Origin: an uncultured Oceanospirillaceae bacterium
GTDB taxonomy: Bacteria; Pseudomonadota; Gammaproteobacteria; Pseudomonadales; Balneatricaceae
Assembly: GCA_913057435.1 (NCBI GenBank)
Contig: CAJXNY010000012.1
Coordinates: 1 to 64,000 of the forward strand
Direction: 5' to 3'
DNA length: 64,000 nt
Positions 34,483 through 42,969 of this stretch are shown piece by piece. A program made the position numbers and the translations under genes. Below the pieces are notes generated by a model. The model worked only from the letters and a program-made list of their open reading frames with translations. It made no database searches and was not told where the DNA came from. Each line of letters starts with the position of its first letter. Position 1 is the first letter of the stretch.

Positions 34483-34498
34483 TAGGTCTGATCAGAGC
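34469..34498. terminator. Bidirectional hairpin at convergent gene ends
   Basis: GCTCTGATCAG and CTGATCAGAGC pair around eight bases. The left arm lies inside the last codons of the SMP-30-like gene and the right arm ends ten bases before the end of the convergent gene. Confidence 0.65.
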
Positions 34499-34507
34499 GG
34501 TGAGGGG

Positions 34508-35158
34508 TCAGGTGCGCTGCATAAACAGCCAGCGCTGCCACCAGTCGCCCTGTTGCAGCCGTTTACGGGTAAAAACCTGGGCTTTGCTGTCGCCATAGGC
34601 GGCTGTACCCGGCGGTGTGGTCAGCTGAGGCAGTTGTTGGGCAAGCTGGCTGCGGCACTGGTTATGCCATGTCGGGTAGGGCATGTCTGCTTCGGCTGGC
34701 AAGAAGAAAAACGGTAGCTGCGGGCAGAGGTAGAACAGAATCTGGCTGCTGGTGCTTTGCCCTGCTGGGTGGCCTGCGAACAGCGTGTTGTTGGCTTGCT
34801 CGAGTAACTCAAGCGCCAGCTGGTGGCGTGCTTCATGGTTTAGCTCATCCAGCATCTGCCAGCGGGGCACCAGCTCGCTGCGAATAAACTGATCCAGCCG
34901 GTTGGCCAGTTCGGTTGGCTGAATGCCTTGCATGCTGGTTTGGCGTGTCTGACACAGGATGCTGAGGTAGGTCTTATCAATCAGGGTACGTCCGGCATTA
35001 AGCCAGCTGTAGTGGGAGGCACGCTCCAGGCTGGCATAGAACAGCGTAAACAGGCCATTTTCACTACTACGTGGATCAACCCCTGTGCCCCAGTGCGGGC
35101 TTGGGGTTTGCCAGGTATGTTCGATGGACTGTGCGGGCGTACTGAGTGTGGTCATCAA
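34508..35158 (-). CDS. Unrecognised protein, 216 residues
   Basis: A soluble, helix-rich protein without signal peptide or membrane span. Notable segments are GLFTLFYASLERASHYSWLNAGRTL (residues about 35-60), a middle part LANRLDQFIRSELVPRWQMLDELNHEARH, and LFYLCPQLPFFFLPAEADMPYPTWHNQC, ending in a tryptophan-rich GDWWQRWLF. I do not recognise the family. Base composition and codon use match its neighbours, so it is a native gene rather than a recent import. Its 5' side (about 200 bases) holds no other gene. Confidence 0.7.
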   Translation of the reverse strand: MMTTLSTPAQSIEHTWQTPSPHWGTGVDPRSSENGLFTLFYASLERASHYSWLNAGRTLIDKTYLSILCQTRQTSMQGIQPTELANRLDQFIRSELVPRWQMLDELNHEARHQLALELLEQANNTLFAGHPAGQSTSSQILFYLCPQLPFFFLPAEADMPYPTWHNQCRSQLAQQLPQLTTPPGTAAYGDSKAQVFTRKRLQQGDWWQRWLFMQRT

Positions 35159-35364
35159 CGACTCCTGAATAACCGGAATTAAGCCAGAATCGCACTATAA
35201 AGAAGGCAGCTTGTATGGGGCTAGCGCCAGACGTTTTTGACGTGTGGTTCCAGTGGGGCTTAATACCGGCAGGTTCAGGCGCCAGGGGAATGCGTCTATT
35301 CATGCGGGGGGCCGGCTTGGTTGCCTTGGGCTGGGCGAACATTGCCCCGCCGCTTTGGAGGACG

Positions 35365-36066
35365 TTACACCGATGTAGATGCCAGTGCTGCTTGTGTCTG
35401 TTTCCACTCGACTTTGTCTGTTACCGACTGCTGGATTTCTTCCAGCAGGCGCTGGGTATGGTGGAAGGGGTTTTCAGCTTCTGTCTTTTTAGCATCGCCT
35501 TCGTCGGTGTTATCTGCACTCCTTTTCGAGGCCTCGAACTGTGCTTCAAATTGTTCCAGGGCATCACTGTCTGCAGTCAGTTCGTCAAGGTCACTGTGAA
35601 TGCCAGCTTCCCAGTTGGCAATAGCCTGGTCGACTTTTGCCTGTGCCATGATGGTTGCCTGGGCTTCAACCTGCTCACGCAGTGCCGCGACTTGCATCGG
35701 TGTAGGCTCTGGATTTTCTTTCAGCAATTTATCGTATGCGACGGCCCAGAGTTCGTCGAAAATTTCTTCGTAGTACTGCGTCATCAGTGTGTCGCTATTG
35801 GGGCGCATTTTCAGCGTGTGGCGTGCTTCATTCTCGGCTTTGGCCAGGTCGTATTCTTCAGCAGGTGGGACCTGATTAATCACCGGGGCCATCAGTTTGG
35901 CAAACCACCAGTCTTCACCCACTTTTTGTGTGCTGGCGGCATCGGCGCGTGCCAGCTCATCCAGCGAGGCTGCAAAGCCCCCGTTTTCTGCACGCTGTTG
36001 TAACTGGCTGTGGTTGAGTGTGGTGCGTTTTGTCAGTGCGCTACGTTCGTCAATTGTCAGTTGCAT
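35365..36066 (-). CDS. Unrecognised acidic helical protein, 233 residues
   Basis: A hydrophilic, strongly acidic and largely helical protein with no signal peptide. The N-terminus (MQLTIDERSALTKRT, LQQRAENGGFAASLDELARADAAST) and the Glu/Gln-rich C-terminal half (YYEEIFDELWAVAYDKLLKENPEP, LREQVEAQATIMAQAKVDQAIANWEAG, then NPFHHTQRLLEEIQQSV) suggest coiled coils. No known domain was recognised. Clustered acidic residues recall structural or phage-like proteins, but no phage gene is near. Confidence 0.65.
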   Translation of the reverse strand: MQLTIDERSALTKRTTLNHSQLQQRAENGGFAASLDELARADAASTQKVGEDWWFAKLMAPVINQVPPAEEYDLAKAENEARHTLKMRPNSDTLMTQYYEEIFDELWAVAYDKLLKENPEPTPMQVAALREQVEAQATIMAQAKVDQAIANWEAGIHSDLDELTADSDALEQFEAQFEASKRSADNTDEGDAKKTEAENPFHHTQRLLEEIQQSVTDKVEWKQTQAALASTSV

Positions 36067-36261
36067 GGTTACTCCCTGATTATGCGGTCCGCTATTGCCG
36101 TTCCCTGGGCATTAATCGAGTAAACAGCAATTTTTGTTCCAACCCTGGGTGGGTCGTTAGTGAAGAGGGTGATGGTGGGTGACTTGCAGCATAAGTCGAG
36201 CAGCCTGGGGATTGTAGCCGGTGTCATTATGTGGCTGTTGTTCGACGGTACAGACAAAGCA

Positions 36262-36283
36262 AAGGGCTGTTATAACAGCCCTT
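36262..36283 (-). terminator. Terminator downstream of the YeiH-type gene
   Basis: AAGGGCTGT TATA ACAGCCCTT is a perfect stem-loop. Read on the minus strand it follows the structured region after the exporter gene. Confidence 0.75.
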
Positions 36284-36308
36284 GGGTTCTATCTGTTTAA
36301 CTCGGGGG

Positions 36309-36389
36309 TAAGCAGCCTCAGACGCGATGCCTGGCAGCATCACTCCCGTTGATTAGCTTGCCGCGTCTGTTTTAATTACAGGCTGCTTA
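36309..36389 (-). ncRNA. Candidate structured 3' element after the YeiH-type gene
   Basis: TAAGCAGCCT (36309-36318) pairs with AGGCTGCTTA (36380-36389), and directly inside CAGACGCG (36319-36326) pairs with CGCGTCTG (36362-36369), leaving a 10-base bulge. In the loop GATGC and GCATC form a third small stem. Eighteen paired positions in two stacked stems plus an inner hairpin is more than a terminator needs; a separate terminator follows. Read on the minus strand, the element begins at the exporter's stop codon and could be a 3'-UTR element or a 3'-derived small RNA. Confidence 0.4.
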
Positions 36390-37418
36390 GCGGGCCAGGA
36401 ACAGCCAGATTGCTACCAGTACCGCCAGAAATACAGTTTCTGAGACCAACAGGATGATTGGCGGCCAGCCGACGCTTGCCAGTTCTTTGAAAGAGGCTTT
36501 CATGCCCAGGCCAACCATGGCGATCACCAGACACCAGCGCGAGAGTTCGGTCATACCGGTGGTGACAGCTTCAGGTACATAGCCGGTGCTGTTGATGGCA
36601 ACGATTACGACAAAGGCGATCAGAAACCCTGGCAGGGGCAGGGAGGCGCCTTCCTGTTTTGTAGCCAGGCCCTTGCGAGCCACAAAGATGGAGATGGCGA
36701 CTACGACAGGCACCAGAGCGGCGACGCGCAATAGCTTGGTGAACGTTGCTACATCGCCGACATCTTCGGAGATCATGTAACCGGCACCGACAACCTGAGC
36801 CACGTCGTGAATGGTTGCACCGAGGAAAATACCGCTTTCAGACGCTGTCAGGCCCAGGCCAGATACCAGCAGTGGGTAGGCAATCATGGCGACAGTACTG
36901 AGTGCTGTTACCCCAATAACGGTGAAAATCAGATTCCTTTCTGAGTTCTTATCCTGTGGTAGTACGGCGGAAACAGCCAGTGCTGCTGAAGCGCCACAGA
37001 TGCCCACCGAACAGCCGGACAAAATGCTCTGGGAGCTGCCAAGCTTGAGCCACTTACCGCACAGGAAGCCAAAAAGAATAGTGGTTGGCACGCCAACCAG
37101 CACGATGGCGATGGGTGTAACCCCCAGACTCATTAGCTGTTCGAAGGTGATGCGAGCCCCTAGCATGGCGATGCCGAAGCGTAGTACAGCTTTGGCAGCG
37201 AACTGGATGCCCTCGACACACTTGCCTTCGAGAGAAAGGTAGTTCAGTGACATTCCCATCAAAAGTGCATAGAGAATAGTCGGGCCGCCGTAGTGCTCGG
37301 AGACAAATTTGGCTGCCATGCCGACGACGAAACAGAGCAAAAAACCTGGCATCAGGCTTTCAATTTTTTTCTGGAAGCGACCACCGGCAAAAGGCAGGCT
37401 TTTTTGTATGCTGGACAT
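36387..37418 (-). CDS. yeiH: YeiH-family putative sulfate/anion exporter
   Basis: A 343-residue membrane protein with about ten hydrophobic segments. ILYALLMGMSLNYLS, AVLRFGIAMLGARITFEQL, the GCSVGICGASAALAVSAVLP block and IFLGATIHDVAQVVGAGYMIS are family hallmarks (UPF0324, 'putative sulfate exporter'). The family is often tied to sulfur or sulfonate metabolism, but no such gene is next to it, so the substrate is open. RBS-like GGAAAAAAAT precedes the start. The 320-base space downstream holds a structured element and a terminator, no gene. Confidence 0.87.
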   Translation of the reverse strand: MSSIQKSLPFAGGRFQKKIESLMPGFLLCFVVGMAAKFVSEHYGGPTILYALLMGMSLNYLSLEGKCVEGIQFAAKAVLRFGIAMLGARITFEQLMSLGVTPIAIVLVGVPTTILFGFLCGKWLKLGSSQSILSGCSVGICGASAALAVSAVLPQDKNSERNLIFTVIGVTALSTVAMIAYPLLVSGLGLTASESGIFLGATIHDVAQVVGAGYMISEDVGDVATFTKLLRVAALVPVVVAISIFVARKGLATKQEGASLPLPGFLIAFVVIVAINSTGYVPEAVTTGMTELSRWCLVIAMVGLGMKASFKELASVGWPPIILLVSETVFLAVLVAIWLFLAR

Positions 37419-37637
37419 TGTTATTTTTTTCCTGCGTCAAACATTGTGAGCGGCTGAGGCAGTGGTCTGCGGTCAGCTCAGGGTCAGTGTAGGGGGGATG
37501 CGTGGTGCCACGTAGACGCAGAATTGGTGCGCAGATGGGGCCAGACTTAAAATTATGCTGAGGTACAATTGGTGAATGGCGGGTTTGTTCTCTTCTGCTC
37601 TTGGGTGTGTGGCGAGGCCTTAAGCTGCTAGTTTTTA

Positions 37638-37649
37638 GTCAACGTTGAC
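37638..37649. repeat. GTCAACGTTGAC palindrome in the 440-base gap before the phosphatase gene
   Basis: A perfect 12-base palindrome with the core TCAACGTTGA. The same 10-base core recurs once more in the window, after hisA at 40277-40288 (CTCAACGTTGAG). The gap otherwise shows short hairpins (CGTGG with CCACG; GCTGCT with AGCAGC) and no convincing gene. Confidence 0.4.
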
Positions 37650-37859
37650 GCTGTCAAAACGTCAGTTATCAGCAGCGGCTGTGGCCTTCAGGCGTTACCG
37701 TCCGGCTGGCTTCTGGTGCTTGTGTTGTTGGTGCGGGGGCTGAAATAAGATGCTTTGTTCTTATGCTTTGAGCATGCGACCTCTGCGGCTGGTTTCATTT
37801 ATACTGGCAAAATTATTGAATTTACCGTCTGCTGCAAAAGCGTTTTCGAGGTTAATCCG

Positions 37860-38339
37860 TTGAGTACAAAGAAGATAAAAGTGCTGTTTGTTTGCCTTGG
37901 CAATATTTGCCGTTCGCCGACTGCTCATGGAGTTTTTTTGCAGAAAATTATGCAGGCCGGTCTGAGCGAGCGGATCGAGGTGGATTCTGCCGGTACCGCT
38001 TCATACCATGTTGATGAAGCCCCGGATGCCAGGGCAACAGTGGCCGCGGCTCGGCGGGGCGTGGACCTTACCTCATTACGTGGGCGCAAGGTTATCCGGG
38101 AAGATTTTCAGGAATATGATTATGTTTTGCCGATGGATCGTCAGAATATTGCCGATCTCAGGCGGATTGCCCCGGAGAATTATCAGGGCTGTCTGGGTTT
38201 GCTAATGGATTTTGCCGGGCGGCCCGATACCGAGGTGCCTGACCCTTATCAGGGCGGGGAACAGGGCTTTGAGCAGGTCCTTGATATGATTGAAGCCGCG
38301 ACGGATGGTCTGTTGCGTGAGATTGAGGCGCGTTTGTGA
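37860..38339 (+). CDS. Low-molecular-weight protein-tyrosine phosphatase
   Basis: A protein of about 159 residues. The P-loop CLGNICRS (C-x5-R-S) near residue 12, and the DPY segment with the general-acid aspartate (VPDPYQGGEQGF), are complete. Such enzymes dephosphorylate tyrosine or arsenate-reductase-like substrates in the cytoplasm. The gene overlaps murB by four bases, an arrangement seen in other gammaproteobacteria. The start is taken as TTG (GAGG eight bases upstream); no ATG or GTG fits between the upstream frame and the conserved P-loop, and the longer frame has no RBS. Confidence 0.88.
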   Translation: MSTKKIKVLFVCLGNICRSPTAHGVFLQKIMQAGLSERIEVDSAGTASYHVDEAPDARATVAAARRGVDLTSLRGRKVIREDFQEYDYVLPMDRQNIADLRRIAPENYQGCLGLLMDFAGRPDTEVPDPYQGGEQGFEQVLDMIEAATDGLLREIEARL

Positions 38340-39358
38340 CACTGTTTGAAAACTATTCTCTGACGGGATTGAATACGCTGGGTTTTGAAGCTACGGCTGA
38401 ACGTTTCTCCCGGCCGAAAACGCTGCCGCAGCTGATTGAGCTGCTGGCTCTGGCGGACACTAATGGCTGGCCAGTGTTATTGCTGGGTGGTGGCAGTAAC
38501 CTGATTTTGTCTGCGTGGGTACCCGGACTGGTGATTCAGTTGGCGAATTCAGGTATCGAATGCGTCGCACAGCAGGGTGAGCAAGTCATCATTGAAGTCG
38601 CTGCTGCCCAGGGGTGGCATTCGCTGGTTGAGTACACGTTAGAACAGGGCTGGTTCGGCCTGGAAAATATGGCGCTGATTCCGGGGACCGTGGGCGCCGC
38701 ACCCATTCAGAATATTGGTGCGTACGGGGCTGAACTGAAAGACTGTTTTGTTTCGTTGACGGCCTGGGACAGAGAGCAGCAGCAACGGGTCACGCTTGAG
38801 CGCAGTCAGTGTGATTTTGGCTACCGCTGGAGTCGTTTCAAAGGCGAGGATGCGGGCCGATTTGTAATCTGGTCGGTGCGGTTTGCTTTGAGCACAACGG
38901 CTGCCCCTGAATTGTCATACGGTGGTGTGGCTGACTACCTGGCCCGCCAGGGTATAAACGAACCAGCCCCTCAGCAAGTATTCAGTGCTATCTGCGACAT
39001 TCGCAGTAGCAAGCTGCCTGATCCGGCGACGGTAGGCAATGCAGGCAGCTTTTTTGAAAATCCGATTATTCCCCAGTCACAGTATGGAGCACTTAAAGCG
39101 AAGTTCCCGGCGCTGGTGGCGTTTGCAGACCAGCCCGGTCTTTACAAGCTGGCAGCTGGCTGGCTGATTGATCAGGCCGGCTGGAAAGGCTACAACGCGG
39201 GTTCTGTCGGCGTGTATGACAAGCAGGCCTTGGTGCTGGTTAATCTGGGTGGTGGTGATCGCGAGCAGTTGTTGACGCTGGCGGCTGATATTCAGCAATC
39301 AGTGCGGGATAAATTTGGCGTAGCATTGCAGATTGAACCACGGCAATATCCCGCGTGA
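38336..39358 (+). CDS. murB: UDP-N-acetylenolpyruvoylglucosamine reductase
   Basis: A 340-residue flavoenzyme of type I length, reducing the enolpyruvyl ether to UDP-MurNAc in peptidoglycan synthesis. LLGGGSNLIL forms the FAD diphosphate loop, IPGTVGAAPIQNIGAYGAE the substrate loop, RWSRFKG includes the conserved arginine, and the catalytic serine is in GNAGSFFENP. The C-terminal domain ends with the usual glutamate segment (GVALQIEPRQYP). GTG start, overlapping the preceding stop as GTGA. Confidence 0.94.
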   Translation: MTLFENYSLTGLNTLGFEATAERFSRPKTLPQLIELLALADTNGWPVLLLGGGSNLILSAWVPGLVIQLANSGIECVAQQGEQVIIEVAAAQGWHSLVEYTLEQGWFGLENMALIPGTVGAAPIQNIGAYGAELKDCFVSLTAWDREQQQRVTLERSQCDFGYRWSRFKGEDAGRFVIWSVRFALSTTAAPELSYGGVADYLARQGINEPAPQQVFSAICDIRSSKLPDPATVGNAGSFFENPIIPQSQYGALKAKFPALVAFADQPGLYKLAAGWLIDQAGWKGYNAGSVGVYDKQALVLVNLGGGDREQLLTLAADIQQSVRDKFGVALQIEPRQYPA

Positions 39359-39422
39359 GAATTCGTTAGTATGTTGAATCTGTTACAATCTTTCATTCCA
39401 GTGACTGGCCGGGAGCCTTGTT

Positions 39423-40202
39423 TTGACTCAGTTTCGTCCGTGTATTGATCTGCACCAGGGGCAGGTGAAACAGATTGTGGGGGGTAGCCTGAATGATCAG
39501 GGAGCCGATACCAATTTTGTCAGCAATTACGATGCTGCCTATTACGCAAATTTGTACCGTCAGCATAACCTGACCGGTGGCCATGTCATTGCACTGGGCC
39601 CGGGTAATAAAGAACAGGCGTTGAGCGCGCTGGCAGCCTGGCCACAGGGGCTGCAATTTGGTGGGGGTGTGAATGACACCAATGCCGCTGAGTTTCTTGA
39701 AGCCGGTGCCTCCCATGTGATTGTAACGTCATGGTTGTTTGAAGGTGGTCAGTTCAGCTGGGAACGGCTGGAAAAGATCAAGGCCATTACGGGTACTGAA
39801 CGGCTGATTCTGGATCTGAGCTGCAGAAGAACGGAAGCGGGTTGGCAGATTGCGACGAACCGCTGGCAAACCGTTACCGAACTGGCTGTCACTCCTGACT
39901 CCTTACAGGAACTGAGTAGTCATTGCGCTGAGTTTCTTATTCATGCAGCGGATGTTGAAGGCCTGCAGGGCGGGATAGATGAGGCGTTAGTGAAGCTGCT
40001 TGGGAGCGCATGCTCAATTCCCGTGACCTATGCTGGCGGCGCACGTTCGCTTGATGATCTGAAGTTAGTGGATCAGTTATCAGGCGGTGCTGTAGATCTG
40101 ACGATCGGCAGTGCACTGGATATTTTTGGAGGGAGTGGTGTCACTTTGGCTGAATGTATTGAGTGGAATAAGCGTCAGTCGAGCACCGGTCTGCAATCCT
40201 GA
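39423..40202 (+). CDS. hisA: ProFAR isomerase of the eukaryotic (HIS6) type
   Basis: A 259-residue half-barrel enzyme catalysing the ProFAR-to-PRFAR isomerisation of histidine synthesis. The sequence follows yeast HIS6 block by block: CIDLHQGQVKQIVGG at the start, TNFVSNYDAAYYA, GGGVNDTNAAEF, VIVTSWLF, LSCRRTE, EFLIHAADVEGLQGGIDE, YAGGARSLDDLKLVDQLSGG and GSALDIFGG. It lacks the classic bacterial HisA ordering (VxLVDLDGA). The start is TTG with GGGAG upstream. No other his gene is nearby, so it is an isolated single-gene his locus. Confidence 0.88.
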   Translation: MTQFRPCIDLHQGQVKQIVGGSLNDQGADTNFVSNYDAAYYANLYRQHNLTGGHVIALGPGNKEQALSALAAWPQGLQFGGGVNDTNAAEFLEAGASHVIVTSWLFEGGQFSWERLEKIKAITGTERLILDLSCRRTEAGWQIATNRWQTVTELAVTPDSLQELSSHCAEFLIHAADVEGLQGGIDEALVKLLGSACSIPVTYAGGARSLDDLKLVDQLSGGAVDLTIGSALDIFGGSGVTLAECIEWNKRQSSTGLQS

Positions 40203-40302
40203 GTGCGTGGCTCAATATTAATTGGCAGGTAGTTTTTATCTGCCAGCGATGCCTGGCATGTTTTCATGCTGTTTGACTCAACGTTGAGAGTGCATTAACA
40301 GG

Positions 40303-40322
40303 GAGCAGGAAAACTCCTGCTC
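40303..40322 (+). terminator. Terminator after hisA
   Basis: GAGCAGGA and TCCTGCTC pair around AAAC. It lies about 100 bases after hisA. Confidence 0.65.
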
Positions 40323-40384
40323 TTGTGAGTGGTGAACCGTTAACAAACAGGTCGTAATGACGGTATGTGCTGGTGAGGCGAGGG

Positions 40385-40410
40385 CCTGAACGCACCCGAG
40401 TGCGTTCAGG
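40385..40410 (-). terminator. Terminator after the oligopeptide transport operon
   Basis: CCTGAACGCA and TGCGTTCAGG pair around six bases just downstream of the minus-strand ATPase gene. No strong U-run follows on that strand. Confidence 0.65.
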
Positions 40411-40418
40411 CTTAATAA

Positions 40419-42074
40419 CTACGCTGAGCTGTGGGCTCGTTGTGCCGCATTGCCCAGTGGGCATGCAGCAGTAATCAGCTCACGGGTGTATTCCTGCTGG
40501 GGGTAACTGAAAATCTGTTCGGTGGGCCCCTGTTCAACAACCTTACCGCTGCGCATAACCATGACATGGTCTGCAAGGGCGCGGACGACGGCCAGATCAT
40601 GACTGATAAACAGGTAGGTCAGCCCGTATTTGTCCTGTAGCCGGCGTAGCAGCTCGATCACTCTGATCTGCACTGAACGGTCCAGCGCAGAGGTTGGTTC
40701 GTCCAGCAGCATAAACCTCGGCTTGAGTACCATGGCGCGAGCGATGGCGATCCGCTGGCGCTGACCACCGGAGAATTCATGTGGATAGCGGTTTCGTGAT
40801 GATGGGGCAATGGCAACTTCTTCCAAAACGGCACAGACCGCTTCGTCACGCTGACGAGGACTTAATAAGGGTTCATGTACCTTAAGACCCTCGGCAATGA
40901 TTTCGCCGATGGTCATTCGTGGTGACAGTGAGCCGAAGGGGTCCTGAAACACGACCTGCATTTTTCGCCGCAGTGGCCGCATCGCCAGTGGCTCCAGTCC
41001 ATCGATCTGTATCCCGTCGAAGTGAATGTCACCATGGCCATCCAGCAGTTTGAGCAGGGCTTTGCCCAGGGTGGATTTACCTGAGCCTGATTCACCTACG
41101 ATGCCCATTGTCTGACCCTGGCGTAATGTCAGGCTGATAGTATCGACGGCACGAAACTGATCAACGACCCGGCCCAGAAAGCCCGCCCGAATCGGGAAGT
41201 TCACCTGTACATTTTTTGCATCCAGTACGACCGGTGCATCCTGACTGACTGCAGGTTTGCTGCCGCTGGGTTCTGAATCCAGTAATTCACAGGTATAGGG
41301 GTGCTGTGGTCGGCTAAAGACAGCCTTGGTTATGCCGTGTTCAACCAGCTGGCCTTTGCGCATGACGCAGACCCTGTCAGCAAACTGATGGACGACGCCC
41401 AGATCGTGGGTGATAAACAGAATGGCCATACCGAACTTCTGCTGCAGGTTTTTCAGTAGCGCCATAATCTGCGCCTGAATGGTGACATCCAGCGCGGTGG
41501 TTGGCTCGTCGGCGATCAGAATATCGGGTTCGCAGGCCAGCGCCATGGCGATCATGACCCGCTGGCGCTGGCCGCCGGAGAGTTCATGGGGGTAGGATTT
41601 TAGCCGACGCTGTGGGTCGGGGATTTCAACCAGCTGGAACAGTTCCAGTACCCTGGCGGCGGCCTGTTGCCGGTTTATGCCTTTGTGTTCAATCAGAACT
41701 TCGGCAACCTGGTGCCCAATGTGCTGCAGCGGATTGAGTGAGCTCATCGGTTCTTGAAAAATCATGGCGATCCGATTGCCACGTACTTTGCGAATGGCTG
41801 CCGTCGGGGCGCCGATCAGTTGCTGCTGTTGGTACTCAATGCTGCCTTTGGTGTAGCGCACCGGTTCAGGCAATAGCTGGAGAATGGCCTGGGCGGTGAT
41901 CGATTTGCCCGATCCGGACTCGCCCACCAGGGCCAGGGTTTCACCCTTGTACAGCTCAAAACTGATGCCCCTGACAGCCTGCACTGTCCCGGTGTGCAGG
42001 ACGAAGTCAATATGCAGGTCATCAATGGTCAGAATGGGCAGGGCGGGCGCTTTGGCAGAAATATGTGCAGTCAT
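40419..42074 (-). CDS. Fused double ATPase of a peptide ABC importer
   Basis: A 551-residue protein carrying two complete ABC cassettes. The first has [12 protein letters not shown] and the signature [16 protein letters not shown]; the second has [13 protein letters not shown] and [16 protein letters not shown]. The two are separated by a linker of about 30 residues ([15 protein letters not shown]). This is the OppD-OppF fusion layout of E. coli YejF/GsiA. It powers import through the two permeases upstream. It is last in the operon (binding protein, permease, permease, ATPase). Confidence 0.92.
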   Translation of the reverse strand: MTAHISAKAPALPILTIDDLHIDFVLHTGTVQAVRGISFELYKGETLALVGESGSGKSITAQAILQLLPEPVRYTKGSIEYQQQQLIGAPTAAIRKVRGNRIAMIFQEPMSSLNPLQHIGHQVAEVLIEHKGINRQQAAARVLELFQLVEIPDPQRRLKSYPHELSGGQRQRVMIAMALACEPDILIADEPTTALDVTIQAQIMALLKNLQQKFGMAILFITHDLGVVHQFADRVCVMRKGQLVEHGITKAVFSRPQHPYTCELLDSEPSGSKPAVSQDAPVVLDAKNVQVNFPIRAGFLGRVVDQFRAVDTISLTLRQGQTMGIVGESGSGKSTLGKALLKLLDGHGDIHFDGIQIDGLEPLAMRPLRRKMQVVFQDPFGSLSPRMTIGEIIAEGLKVHEPLLSPRQRDEAVCAVLEEVAIAPSSRNRYPHEFSGGQRQRIAIARAMVLKPRFMLLDEPTSALDRSVQIRVIELLRRLQDKYGLTYLFISHDLAVVRALADHVMVMRSGKVVEQGPTEQIFSYPQQEYTRELITAACPLGNAAQRAHSSA

Positions 42075-42089
42075 AACGTCGCTCCTGAG

Positions 42090-42959
42090 TCAGCGGGATT
42101 TCGGGTCCAGCGCATCGCGCAAACCGTCGCCAATAAAGTTGAGGCAGAACAGAGTGATGGCCAGCATGGCCGCCGGGAAAAACAGCTGCCAGGGCGCGCC
42201 TTCCATATTGGCGGTGCCTTCGCTGATCAGTACTCCCCAGCTGGTCATGGGTTCCTGTACGCCCAGCCCCAGGAAGGAGAGGAAGCTTTCCAGCAGGATC
42301 ACTTTGGGCACTGTCAGTGTCACATAGACGATTACCGGCCCCAGTGCATTGGGAATAATGTGCCGCAGGATAATCTGGCGGTCGGATACACCCAATGCAT
42401 GGGCGGCTTCGATAAACTCTTTACGTTTCAGGGTCAGGGTTTGCCCTCTTACGATGCGGGCCATATCCAGCCACTCGACCGCGCCGATGGCGATATAGAT
42501 CAGCAGGATGGAGCGGCCAAACACCACCATCATCAGGATGACCAGGAACATAAACGGCATCGAGTAGAGGATGTCGACAAAGCGCATCATCAGGTTATCT
42601 ACCCGGCCACCCATATAGCCGGATATCGCACCATAGCTGACGCCTATGATCAGGCTGACCAGGGTGGCGATCAGTGCGACGGTGAGTGAAATCTGGCCGC
42701 CGTAGAGGCTGCGCAATAACAGGTCGCGACCATTGGTGTCAGTACCAAACCAGTGGCCTCCTTCACCAGGGGGGGTGCCCATAAAATCCCAGAAGACTTC
42801 GTCCAGTTCGGTGTTGAAAAACAGCGGGCCAAAGAAACAGCTTATGGCCATCAGGGTGAGCAGCAGACTGCTGACCAGGGTGGCGCGGTTCAGAAACAGG
42901 CGGCGCAGGGCGTCTTGCATCAGGCTGTCGCCCTGTGCCGCAAAAGTTGCGTTGCTCAT
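42090..42959 (-). CDS. Peptide ABC importer permease (OppC/YejE-like)
   Basis: A protein of about 289 residues with six membrane segments. The N-terminal OppC_N helix (ATLVSSLLLTLMAISCFFGPLF) is followed by the permease core; EAAHALGVSDRQIILRHIIPNALGPVIV is the EAA loop that contacts the ATPase. The ATG chosen has GAGG eight bases upstream; an upstream in-frame start would run into the end of the preceding gene. Confidence 0.9.
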   Translation of the reverse strand: MSNATFAAQGDSLMQDALRRLFLNRATLVSSLLLTLMAISCFFGPLFFNTELDEVFWDFMGTPPGEGGHWFGTDTNGRDLLLRSLYGGQISLTVALIATLVSLIIGVSYGAISGYMGGRVDNLMMRFVDILYSMPFMFLVILMMVVFGRSILLIYIAIGAVEWLDMARIVRGQTLTLKRKEFIEAAHALGVSDRQIILRHIIPNALGPVIVYVTLTVPKVILLESFLSFLGLGVQEPMTSWGVLISEGTANMEGAPWQLFFPAAMLAITLFCLNFIGDGLRDALDPKSR

Positions 42960-42969
42960 GGTATCAGCC

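Noticed and set aside
36069-36257. 62-codon open frame before the acidic coiled-coil gene
   Set aside because: No start signal and no conserved features; more likely 5' leader sequence.
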